Origin: an uncultured Bacteroidales bacterium
GTDB lineage: Bacteria > Bacteroidota > Bacteroidia > Bacteroidales > Marinilabiliaceae
Length of the DNA stretch: 10,166 nucleotides
Direction of reading: 5' to 3'
Assembly: GCA_937892255.1 (NCBI GenBank)
Contig: CALAUL010000022.1
Span: 1 to 10,166, forward strand
Position numbers and translations under genes: made by a program. Below, piece after piece: positions 1 to 5,866 of this stretch. The notes below the pieces were generated by a model, which was given only the letters and a program-made list of their open reading frames with translations, searched no databases and was not told the origin of the DNA. Each line of letters begins with the position of its first letter. Positions within the stretch are counted from its first letter, which is position 1.

Positions 1-62
1 CTGATAGTGTGTTTTTTATAGTGATGGTTAAATTATGTTGAAGTGTTTTCGTGGGTTTGTTT

Positions 63-596
63 TTATGTCGGTTTGGGCGGTTTTAGCGTGTTTTGGGGTG
101 ATTGTGGGGTGTTGTTTTTGGTAGCATTTTGCAGGGTTTGGGGTGTGGGTTGTGCTGTTTCGGGTGTTGCTGGGGTTTGTTGGTCGATTGGGGTGTGCGT
201 GGTTGGGCTTGTATATATGGTTACATCACGGAGGGTTTCTGCCATTTTGATACCTAATGTCTCTCGCATGAGGTGTGTCTCTTCGCTGATTATCTCTTGC
301 ATGAAGTGTGCCATCATACAGCCTCTGAGGGTTTTATAGCCTTGACGGCGTTGTTTGGTGCGAAAATGTTGCAGCTGTTGTTTGTCCTTCAGTGCTTCGA
401 GCATACGTTGTTGGGCTTTGACAAAGCGAGCTCGGCAACGAAGTTGTTCTTCGGTTTTCATGTCCTTATGTAGGGGCATGCGTATCACTGAGATTTTACC
501 TGTACAGGTGACTCGTACGGTGTATCTCCCGTCTTTTCTCCACTTACGACGGTAGCTCTCTACCATCTGGGTGTTGTATTGCATTTGGAATATCAT
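63..596 (-). CDS. Hypothetical basic protein with Pro/Thr-rich C-terminal tail
   Basis: I do not recognise this family. The 177-residue product has a strongly basic, probably helical body (residues about 12-100; Arg/Lys/Gln-rich, for example YRRKWRKDGRYTVRV near the start) with no signal peptide or membrane segment. From about residue 128 it becomes a low-complexity tail of Thr, Pro, Gln and Asn with repeated TP dipeptides. The tail is encoded by DNA that is almost purely G/T on the + strand, unlike the body, so it may be a recent extension or an unconstrained linker. The ATG at 596 lies only 5 nt after a perfect -7 box, so either the message is nearly leaderless or the in-frame ATGs at codons 5 or 11 are used. 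The basic body could bind nucleic acid, but no known DNA-binding motif is visible, so that is speculation. It ends 62 bp from the window edge. Confidence 0.6.
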   Translation of the reverse strand: MIFQMQYNTQMVESYRRKWRKDGRYTVRVTCTGKISVIRMPLHKDMKTEEQLRCRARFVKAQQRMLEALKDKQQLQHFRTKQRRQGYKTLRGCMMAHFMQEIISEETHLMRETLGIKMAETLRDVTIYTSPTTHTPIDQQTPATPETAQPTPQTLQNATKNNTPQSPQNTLKPPKPT

Positions 597-601
597 AATG
601 G

Positions 602-609
602 CAAATGTA
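602..609 (-). promoter_or_regulatory. Bacteroidota -7 promoter box (TACATTTG)
   Basis: Read on the minus strand this is TACATTTG, a full match to the Bacteroidota sigma-factor -7 consensus TAnnTTTG. It lies 5 nt before the ATG of the hypothetical gene at 596. The expected -33 element (TTTG about 20 bp upstream) is weak, with only a TTTA-like sequence near 633-636. In this promoter class transcription starts about 4 nt after the box, which would give an mRNA with a leader of only a few nucleotides. Confidence 0.5.
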
Positions 610-653
610 CATCATTTTTAGGACATAAGCGGTAAACGGGAGTTTTTTTTCTC

Positions 654-849
654 TTAAGGCGAGTTCTATAAATTCACCGTTCTAAAAAAAGAAGTATAGA
701 GTGAACTTTTCGGTACTTTTTGATTTATTTCGGCAACTTGCTGTTTGTCACTCGGTCACAGTGCTCGCACTGCTCCCTCTTTTCGTACAGCAATTTACTC
801 GAAATAAAACCAAAAACTCCGCGAAATGAATTTATAGAACTCGCCTTAA
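654..849. repeat. 196-bp nested palindrome with 23-bp terminal inverted repeats (MITE-like)
   Basis: The outer arms, 654-676 and 827-849, are perfect 23-bp inverted repeats starting TTAAGGCG and ending in ATTCA. Inside them a second imperfect pair (about 707-744 with 787-826) shares blocks such as TTTATTTCG and TTGCTGT. At the centre is a small perfect hairpin at 759-772 (CAGTGC, TC, GCACTG). The whole segment can therefore fold into a long nested stem. There is no transposase, and I find no clear target-site duplication; the flanks only share a rough CTCTT-like extension. It could be a miniature inverted-repeat transposable element, a dispersed REP-like repeat, or a 3'-end structure for the GH31 transcript. 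The palindrome is seen directly; its mobility is inference. Confidence 0.7.
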
Positions 850-865
850 AAGAGGGGAACGCTAC

Positions 866-909
866 GGTGTAGGTATGGTGTAGGTATGGTGTAGGTATGG
901 TGAAGATAG
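866..909. repeat. 11-bp tandem repeat array, unit GGTGTAGGTAT
   Basis: Three perfect contiguous copies of GGTGTAGGTAT occupy 866-876, 877-887 and 888-898. A degenerate fourth (GGTGAAGATAG) follows at 899-909. The array begins 16 bp after the right arm of the palindromic element. Its period matches the three arrays found at 5479-5801, although the unit sequence is unrelated and is not palindromic. Confidence 0.8.
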
Positions 910-1054
910 CGTGTTCTTTCGTCTTTTTATAAAAATGTCGAGAGTAAAATAAGTTTTGAGGCAAAGGAAGGAGATTACACCTCACAATGAAAAAGGGAGC
1001 TGCAGTCCGAAAACCACAACCCCCAAATATCGAATATGACACTTCTGTCGAGTA

Positions 1055-3376
1055 TTATTTTGTAACGATAGTAAGTTTGTCGTCATTAGGCTTAAACACG
1101 AGACCTTGAGCCTTTTTCTTGTCAGCCTTATATACCTTAAAGTCGAGTTTTGACCAATCTATCTTGTCGGTACTCTGTGCCACCTTAGCATGAGGAACAA
1201 CAGCACCATCACGAACGAGAATTACAGCAGGAATAGGACCTGCCTGTATATCATGCCAACCTGGAGAATAGACCTTTCCACTCTGATAATCTATCCATTT
1301 GCAACCGGCAGGCAAATATACGTTGCGGGTCTTAGCATTTTCAAACATAGGAGCTACGAGGATATCGTTGCCAAAGAGATATTGGTCTTCTATAAACCAA
1401 GCTCCTGGGTCATCAGGGAACTCAATGAAAAGAGCCCTAACCATAGGTAGACCCGTCTCTGTACAATGCTTAGCTTGAGCGTAGACATAAGGCATAAGCT
1501 TATACTTCATCTCTGCACTTTGGCGGAAAGCATCAGTAAACCCTTCATTGTAGAGCCACGGCTCTGTTGGAGGAGCACCATGAGCACGAGAGTGTGAAGT
1601 AAGGAAGCCGAAAGGTAACCAACGACGATAAAGCTCCTCTGGAGTTGACTGTACGAAACCACCTATATCATGGCTCCAGAAAGGGAAACCAGAGATACCG
1701 AAAGAGAGACCACCTTTAAGAGTAGAGAGCATAGCCTCATTGGTATTAGCTGCGTCGCCACCCCAATGGATAGGATAACGTTGAGACCCTGCCCATGCAC
1801 TACGAGCCCAGATGATATGTTCGCCGTTGACCTCCTTAGTAATATCTGCAACAGTCTTGTTGTATAGGAGTGGATATTGATTATGTTCGTAGAGACCTGT
1901 ACGTCCTGAAGCATAAAGACCATTTTTAAGCGGAGCAGCCTCACCAAAATCAACCTTAATAGCACCTACTCCGAGTTTGAGTAATCCGGCTATTTTATCC
2001 TGATACCATTTAACCGTTGCGGGATTAGTAAAATCGAGCACTACGTCCTCGTAAGGGAGAGAACCTGAAGGAGACTTGACACCCAAGCCATTTTCGACTA
2101 GCTCTTTGAAGTACCTATTCTTAGGAGTAAAATAGGGTAATTGCCATAGTGAGATATGGAACCCTTGACTCTTTAGATCTGCCACCATCTTTGCAGGGTC
2201 AGAGAAACGATCTTCGGCAAACTTATAATCACATTGCCAATCTACGCCAAACCAACCTGTATCGAAATGGATAACATCAGCAGGTATCTTATTCTCTCTT
2301 ATCTTCTTTGCCACATCATAACCCTCATCTTGTGTAAAATAAGTGATACGGCTCATCCATGTACCGAAACTCCAAAGCGGAGGCAGTGGAGCCTTACCTG
2401 TCACATCGGTATACTCATCGAGTATCTCTTTTGGCTGACCGAAGAAGAAGAAGAAATCCATGACCTCATCAGCCATAAAGAGTTTTGTGGTACCTATATA
2501 CGAAGCGCCGAAATCAGCTGTCACAGGAGCTGAAGTGTGCATAAAGACGCCATACCCTTTATTGCTCATAAAGAAAGGAACGGGCTTATACATCTGATCA
2601 GTCTCCGGTCCTTGAGGGTCAGTCACAAAGAGATTAACCTTTTGTCCTACCTTATTAAGTGAAGTAAACGACTCGCCGCATCCATAAATACGCTCTGAGG
2701 GGCTCAAGGAGAGCATTGGAGCTATAGAACGAGAATTGTCAGAAGCGCGTTTGATAAAACAGAAAGGCAGTTGCTTAACCTGAGTAGTATCGTTATCACC
2801 TAAGACGCGTGTTTTCTGTATCACCCTACCCTCTGCATCACGTAATACAATACGCCAAGGGTATTTAGAAACGGTGATAGAACCAGCTGCGCTCTTATAA
2901 GTCACCTCATCATTTGACTCTGAGACCTTCCATGCTGAAGAAGTTGGCAATTCACCATTTATCATAACCTCTGGAGTCTGAGTAGGACGAATATCCGAAG
3001 TATAGACACGCAAGCGAACAGTACGTTCGGATATAAAATCGATATCAAAATCAAGAACAGGGTCATTGTCGTAAGCTGGAGTTGGGAAATCGAGCATGTC
3101 GAGAGGCACTTGCCACTGACCGTTGGTATTGAAAGCCTGACGAGGCACGACATTATGACGTTTCCACTTTATCTTACCTGAAGCCGAAGAAGTATCGAAC
3201 TGGGCTAAGCTATCAGCAAAGAAAAAGACATTGGACATATCTGCAAAATCGGCACTCATATCGACAGCTTGATTGAGCAGATATTGCTGTCCACCATTGA
3301 GAGATAACTGTCCCACAACCACTGCAGAAGAGGCAAAGAGAAACGCAGAAGAGAAAAATAGATATTTCAAATCCAT
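1055..3376 (-). CDS. Secreted GH31 alpha-xylosidase-like glycoside hydrolase
   Basis: A retaining alpha-glycosidase of family GH31, most like the YicI-type alpha-xylosidases, which release xylose from isoprimeverose or xyloglucan-type ends. From the ATG at 3376 it has 773 residues, close to YicI. Residues 1-22 form a signal peptide (MDLKYLFF... VVG before Q23) without a lipobox Cys, so a periplasmic location is likely. A beta-sandwich N-terminal region (about 23-325) precedes the (beta/alpha)8 barrel, which begins at PPLWSFGTWMSR. HFDTGWF with a following WQCDYKF segment matches the YicI substrate-site region. KVDFGE (474-479) carries the predicted nucleophile Asp476, and HWGGD (537-541) carries the acid/base Asp541, 65 residues later as expected. 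FWSHDIGGF and SHSRAHG follow, then C-terminal beta domains. An in-frame ATG at 3388 would add MFLV; I prefer 3376 for a normal signal n-region. No SusC/D or other glycosidase is adjacent, so the natural substrate stays uncertain; alpha-glucosidase activity is the alternative. Only a weak -7-like box (TTTCTTTG, 3406-3413) lies upstream. Confidence 0.93.
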   Translation of the reverse strand: MDLKYLFFSSAFLFASSAVVVGQLSLNGGQQYLLNQAVDMSADFADMSNVFFFADSLAQFDTSSASGKIKWKRHNVVPRQAFNTNGQWQVPLDMLDFPTPAYDNDPVLDFDIDFISERTVRLRVYTSDIRPTQTPEVMINGELPTSSAWKVSESNDEVTYKSAAGSITVSKYPWRIVLRDAEGRVIQKTRVLGDNDTTQVKQLPFCFIKRASDNSRSIAPMLSLSPSERIYGCGESFTSLNKVGQKVNLFVTDPQGPETDQMYKPVPFFMSNKGYGVFMHTSAPVTADFGASYIGTTKLFMADEVMDFFFFFGQPKEILDEYTDVTGKAPLPPLWSFGTWMSRITYFTQDEGYDVAKKIRENKIPADVIHFDTGWFGVDWQCDYKFAEDRFSDPAKMVADLKSQGFHISLWQLPYFTPKNRYFKELVENGLGVKSPSGSLPYEDVVLDFTNPATVKWYQDKIAGLLKLGVGAIKVDFGEAAPLKNGLYASGRTGLYEHNQYPLLYNKTVADITKEVNGEHIIWARSAWAGSQRYPIHWGGDAANTNEAMLSTLKGGLSFGISGFPFWSHDIGGFVQSTPEELYRRWLPFGFLTSHSRAHGAPPTEPWLYNEGFTDAFRQSAEMKYKLMPYVYAQAKHCTETGLPMVRALFIEFPDDPGAWFIEDQYLFGNDILVAPMFENAKTRNVYLPAGCKWIDYQSGKVYSPGWHDIQAGPIPAVILVRDGAVVPHAKVAQSTDKIDWSKLDFKVYKADKKKAQGLVFKPNDDKLTIVTK

Positions 3377-3476
3377 GACTAAAAACATTAATAGTTATAC
3401 AGCGACAAAGAAACAAAAAAGGAGATGCTCACGTATCAATGAAATGTTAGAAAAAACACCCTCGTTTGTATTATAG

Positions 3477-3508
3477 CTTGTATTTTACCAAGAAATAGAT
3501 TACATTTG
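3477..3508 (+). promoter_or_regulatory. Bacteroidota-type promoter (-33 CTTG, -7 TACATTTG)
   Basis: TACATTTG at 3501-3508 matches TAnnTTTG fully. A TTG-containing -33 element (CTTG, 3477-3480) lies 20 bp upstream, the usual spacing. Predicted transcription starts near 3512, giving a leader of about 18 nt to the ATG at 3530. This decides the start of the next gene: an in-frame TTG at 3506 would lie inside the promoter itself. Confidence 0.65.
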
Positions 3509-3529
3509 AGCGTCATAAAGGATAATTCT

Positions 3530-4882
3530 ATGAAAACGTTGAGAAACACATTAATCATGTTGTTTGCCGTGATAGCAACAGCAAGTCATGCGCAACTCAA
3601 GGAGAAAGTTGACAGCATCATAAAAGTCAACAATGAAGGTGTTAAAGTTGCACGTTCATACTACAGCTATGACAAGAACGGCTATCAGACAATGTCAATG
3701 CACTACAACCTCAACAAAAAGGCCAATGTATGGGTCGGGACATTTAAAGAGACAGCAGTGTATGACGACAACGGCAACTGCATAAACAAAACGACATCAT
3801 ATTGGGACATGAAGACTCGCAACTGGATAGAGATGTCGAGAGAGGACTCGAAATATGATGAATATGGACGCCAGATAGAGTACGATTCAAGACAATGGAA
3901 CATAGAGCGTGCATGCTGGTTAGGCTTGGAGCGAAAGTCGTATACATTTAGCGACAAGGGACTTATGACATCGTTCAAAGACTACACATGGAACGAAGCA
4001 AAAGGCATTTGGGAAAACACTTTATTGGACCAATACGAATACAACACCGAAGGACAAAAGGCCTTGGAAGTACACTCTAAATGGCAAAACAACGAATGGA
4101 AAAAGTTGACTCGCACCGAATATCAATATGATGCATCAACACATGCGCCTACCAGTGAGGTACTCTACAACAGCGAAAACGGAGAGTGGATACCGGAGTC
4201 AGAGACGACATACATATACAAAGTAGCGACGGCAACAGAAAACGCCACAAAGACAAAACGCCTACGTCTCTATGACAAAACAGGTAAAACATGGGTCGAC
4301 ATCGAAGAGTACATCAGCACCATCGATGCACAAGGAGCCGAAATAGCACTCAAACGCAGAGAGTTCAAAGACAACAAATGGTACGTCACCAAAGACGAAC
4401 GTAACACACTGCAATATGACGAACATGGCAATGAGACATTCAACGAGAAAACGCAATGGATAGGAGGCAACGAATGGACAGGTCGTTCGCGTAACGAGAC
4501 ACAATACAACGAACAAGGCGACGTAGCCATGGAGCGCGAGACAACATGGGACCTAAACACCAACGACTGGAAAGGAATGAAATTCATTGAGTATGAATAC
4601 GACGCTGACGGCTATGTAATAAAAGAGAAACATTACCGCTGGGACCCCAAAATAAACGATTGGAAAAACATGTCGATAATGGAATACGAATACGACAATA
4701 ACCACAATAAAGTAAAGGAAGCAACAAGTTCGTGGAATAGCGTCAAGCAACGCTGGGACGTGTTCTACAATGGCAAATTCGAGTACGAATTTGACAAAGA
4801 TGGATATATAGCCGTCATAGAAGAGTCGATGACAGACCCCGACGGCAAGTGGAAAAACGTATCGACGACGTATTATTACTAA
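3530..4882 (+). CDS. Secreted tandem-repeat protein with about thirteen 31-residue YD/W repeats
   Basis: A 450-residue exported protein of unknown function. Residues 1-22 are a signal peptide (MKTLRNTLIMLF... ATASHAQ) with no lipobox. The rest is an array of roughly 31-residue units of the form Y-x-Y-D-x-x-G, about 9 residues, W, about 6 residues, W. The YD-x-x-G positions fall near residues 47, 78, 109, 140, 171, 200, 230, 264, 296, 326, 357, 387 and 421; several units are degenerate. The pattern resembles YD-repeat-like and DUF3836-like Bacteroidales proteins, a resemblance made from memory. Regular Tyr/Trp spacing predicts an elongated beta structure, which could bind a ligand or surface glycan, but no catalytic motif is visible. 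ATG 3530 is chosen over the upstream TTG at 3506 because of the signal peptide and promoter position. The gene diverges from the GH31 gene and precedes the DUF493 gene by 24 bp. Confidence 0.85.
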   Translation: MKTLRNTLIMLFAVIATASHAQLKEKVDSIIKVNNEGVKVARSYYSYDKNGYQTMSMHYNLNKKANVWVGTFKETAVYDDNGNCINKTTSYWDMKTRNWIEMSREDSKYDEYGRQIEYDSRQWNIERACWLGLERKSYTFSDKGLMTSFKDYTWNEAKGIWENTLLDQYEYNTEGQKALEVHSKWQNNEWKKLTRTEYQYDASTHAPTSEVLYNSENGEWIPESETTYIYKVATATENATKTKRLRLYDKTGKTWVDIEEYISTIDAQGAEIALKRREFKDNKWYVTKDERNTLQYDEHGNETFNEKTQWIGGNEWTGRSRNETQYNEQGDVAMERETTWDLNTNDWKGMKFIEYEYDADGYVIKEKHYRWDPKINDWKNMSIMEYEYDNNHNKVKEATSSWNSVKQRWDVFYNGKFEYEFDKDGYIAVIEESMTDPDGKWKNVSTTYYY

Positions 4883-4906
4883 TAGACAAGAACAACAAGA
4901 CAGACA

Positions 4907-5200
4907 ATGACAGAAGTAGAGAAAAGCAAACTACAGGAGTCAATAGAGAGGCTTCGCAGTCGACTGCTTGAGACACCAGAATGGCCTATCGACTATATGT
5001 TTAAGTTCATCGTTCCCAACAACGGTGGAAAAGTAAACACCGTCAGAGACATGCTCCCTACACACGGCAAGACGACATTCAATCCAAGCAAAGACCTACA
5101 TTTTGTTGCCGTGACACACGTAGCAAGCATGGCGTCTGCCGACCATATAATAGAAATAACAACAAAAGCCACATCCGTTGATGGGGTTATATCACTATAG
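4907..5200 (+). CDS. DUF493 (YbeD-like) family protein
   Basis: A 97-residue cytoplasmic protein resembling the DUF493/YbeD family, small ACT-like alpha/beta proteins of undetermined biochemical role. The family signature is seen in EWPIDYMFKFIVP (residues 25-37), the central HFVAVTHVASMASADHIIEI strand-helix part, and the conserved ending VDGVISL. A charged N-terminal helix (residues 1-20) precedes the domain. Length is typical. The ATG at 4907 lies 24 bp after the repeat-protein stop with no promoter box between, so co-transcription is likely. The family's regulatory role is only presumed from its ACT-like fold. Confidence 0.85.
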   Translation: MTEVEKSKLQESIERLRSRLLETPEWPIDYMFKFIVPNNGGKVNTVRDMLPTHGKTTFNPSKDLHFVAVTHVASMASADHIIEITTKATSVDGVISL

Positions 5201-5204
5201 CAAT

Positions 5205-5483
5205 ATGATGTTTCAGACACTCAACGAGCGTTACGGTTTAGGTAAGAACGTACTATTGGAATATATTGGCGAAGGGCATATAGCTATCATGAAATTCGTC
5301 AAACGCAGACTTTTGGTTAAAGATGGAGAGCAGTTTATCGACATTGCCAAGAAGATAAAAGAGAAAGACCCCGACATGAAGGTAAGTCTGCTATGCACAG
5401 ACAACATCTGTTCAAAGACTGTTGCTATGCTCGAGAAAGCAGGTATCGATGTTCTGATAGGCGGAGAGGAAGAGAAGATTTAA
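5205..5483 (+). CDS. Small hypothetical protein with a CxxxxC pair
   Basis: I do not recognise a function. The 92-residue product (MMFQTLNERYGLGKN...) looks like a compact soluble alpha/beta protein: an amphipathic N-terminal part, a basic segment IMKFVKRRLLVKDG (28-41), a Lys-rich helix around 45-58, then strand VSLLCTDNIC (60-69) with Cys64 and Cys69, a helix, and strand IDVLIG (81-86). There is no signal peptide or membrane segment. The chosen ATG at 5205 lies 4 bp after the DUF493 stop, suggesting translational coupling; ATG at 5181 and TTG at 5178 are in frame but overlap DUF493. The stop codon sits inside the first unit of an 11-bp tandem array. The Cys pair could bind metal or be redox-active, which is inference only. 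Confidence 0.75.
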   Translation: MMFQTLNERYGLGKNVLLEYIGEGHIAIMKFVKRRLLVKDGEQFIDIAKKIKEKDPDMKVSLLCTDNICSKTVAMLEKAGIDVLIGGEEEKI

Positions 5484-5522
5484 AGGGCATTTAAAAGACG
5501 TTTAAAGGGTGTTTAAAGGGTA
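5479..5522. repeat. 11-bp tandem array, core TTTAAA
   Basis: Four contiguous 11-bp units start at 5479, 5490, 5501 and 5512. Each begins with the palindrome TTTAAA; three continue GGG and one continues AGACG. A partial fifth (TTAAAC) follows. The first unit contains the TAA stop of the upstream small gene, so the array begins exactly at the end of the coding region. Confidence 0.85.
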
Positions 5523-5625
5523 TTAAACATATATAAGAGTATGCGCAATAATACGTATACTATTAAATCTGTCGAACTAATGTTATAAAGGATTTGTTTT
5601 GCATTGCAAAGGCTAATATTTAGTA

Positions 5626-5648
5626 CTGTCGGATTACAAATCCGACAG
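5626..5648. repeat. Perfect hairpin, 10-bp arms, no T tract
   Basis: CTGTCGGATT (5626-5635) and AATCCGACAG (5639-5648) are exact reverse complements separated by ACA. Neither side is followed by a T run in the corresponding direction, so it is not a standard rho-independent terminator. It may be a dispersed REP-like palindrome or an RNA-processing or stability structure. Confidence 0.7.
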
Positions 5649-5681
5649 AGCAGAAACAGAGGGGAGGAGGCATTTTGCAGT

Positions 5682-5725
5682 GGCATTGCAAAGGCATTGC
5701 AGAATCTCTGCAGAGGTATTGCAAA
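5682..5725. repeat. 11-bp tandem array, core TTGCAA/CTGCAG
   Basis: Four contiguous 11-bp units start at 5682, 5693, 5704 and 5715. The pattern is roughly GGYATTGCARA; all keep TGCA at the same offset, giving TTGCAA, TTGCAG, CTGCAG and TTGCAA. A related but 13-bp unit precedes it (5669-5681), and a lone TGCATTGCAAA occurs at 5600-5610. The next array starts after a 10-bp spacer, nearly in phase. Confidence 0.8.
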
Positions 5726-5735
5726 ATACATTATT

Positions 5736-5801
5736 GTGCGCACTGGGTGCGCATGCTGTGCGCATACAGTGCGCACCAAATGCGCACCCGGTGCGCAGAA
5801 A
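5736..5801. repeat. Six-unit 11-bp tandem array, core GTGCGCA plus 4 variable bases
   Basis: Six contiguous 11-bp units start at 5736, 5747, 5758, 5769, 5780 and 5791. Every unit keeps TGCGCA, a perfect 6-bp palindrome, preceded by G (A in unit five), while the four bases after it differ in every unit (CTGG, TGCT, TACA, CCAA, CCCG, GAAA). A fixed palindromic core with free linkers at a strict period looks constrained rather than like a simple recent expansion. Its last bases run into the A tract of the terminator. Confidence 0.88.
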
Positions 5802-5802
5802 A

Positions 5803-5840
5803 AAAATCGCATGAAATAAACGAACACCTCATGCGATTTT
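5803..5840 (-). terminator. Rho-independent terminator for nadC, partly bidirectional
   Basis: AAAATCGCATGA (5803-5814) and TCATGCGATTTT (5829-5840) are perfect 12-bp arms around a 14-nt loop. On the minus strand the stem is followed by a run of eight T (complement of A 5799-5806), a good intrinsic terminator 26 bp beyond the nadC stop. On the plus strand only TTTT, then ATAAT, follows, so it would be weaker for the convergent operon. Confidence 0.8.
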
Positions 5841-5866
5841 ATAATAAAACTATACTTTATACTATA

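Larger units (their letters stand above)
597..1054. other. Gene-free intergenic stretch with repeats
   Basis: No credible coding sequence lies between the hypothetical gene and the GH31 gene. A 105-codon minus-strand frame (725-1042) exists but is made of the palindromic element, the 11-bp array and their flanks, so it is judged spurious. The stretch holds a minus-strand promoter box (602-609), a 196-bp nested palindrome (654-849) and a tandem array (866-909). From 910 to 1054 I see nothing further: no hairpin with a T tract that would serve as a clear terminator for the GH31 gene ending at 1055. Confidence 0.6.
5484..5866. other. 383-bp gene-free region between convergent genes, repeat-dense
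   Basis: Between the small + strand gene and nadC on the minus strand there is no credible gene. Frames of 71-104 codons here (for example 5513-5827 minus, 5604-5819 plus) simply translate the repeats. The region carries three 11-bp arrays, an isolated 10-bp-arm hairpin, an odd 13-bp palindrome TTTGCATTGCAAA at 5598-5610, and a bidirectional terminator. From 5523 to 5597 the sequence is AT-rich with nothing identified. Confidence 0.7.

Noticed and set aside
43..339. 98-codon hydrophobic plus-strand frame
   Set aside because: It is antisense to the hypothetical gene at 63-596 and its Val/Gly/Cys-rich composition simply reflects the G/T-rich strand; the opposite gene has a promoter box and a coherent body.
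725..1042. 105-codon minus-strand open frame next to the GH31 gene
   Set aside because: It is translated from the right part of the palindromic element, the 11-bp array and flanks, has no recognisable domain or promoter, and its composition follows the repeats.
2441..2455. Run of five GAA triplets as a phase-variation tract in the GH31 gene
   Set aside because: It encodes five Phe in frame on the minus strand at a position where GH31 proteins have aromatic residues, and triplet changes would not shift the frame.
3506..3529. Upstream TTG start extending the repeat protein by 8 residues
   Set aside because: The TTG is the last three bases of a perfect -7 box, and the signal peptide begins at the ATG at 3530.
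5682..5801. CRISPR array
   Set aside because: Units are 11 bp with no 25-40 bp spacers, no leader, and no cas genes; these are simple phased tandem repeats.
5513..5827. Minus-strand 104-codon frame, and plus-strand frames at 5604-5926, in the intergenic repeat region
   Set aside because: Their proteins are simple translations of the 11-bp arrays and hairpin, with no domain or start signal.
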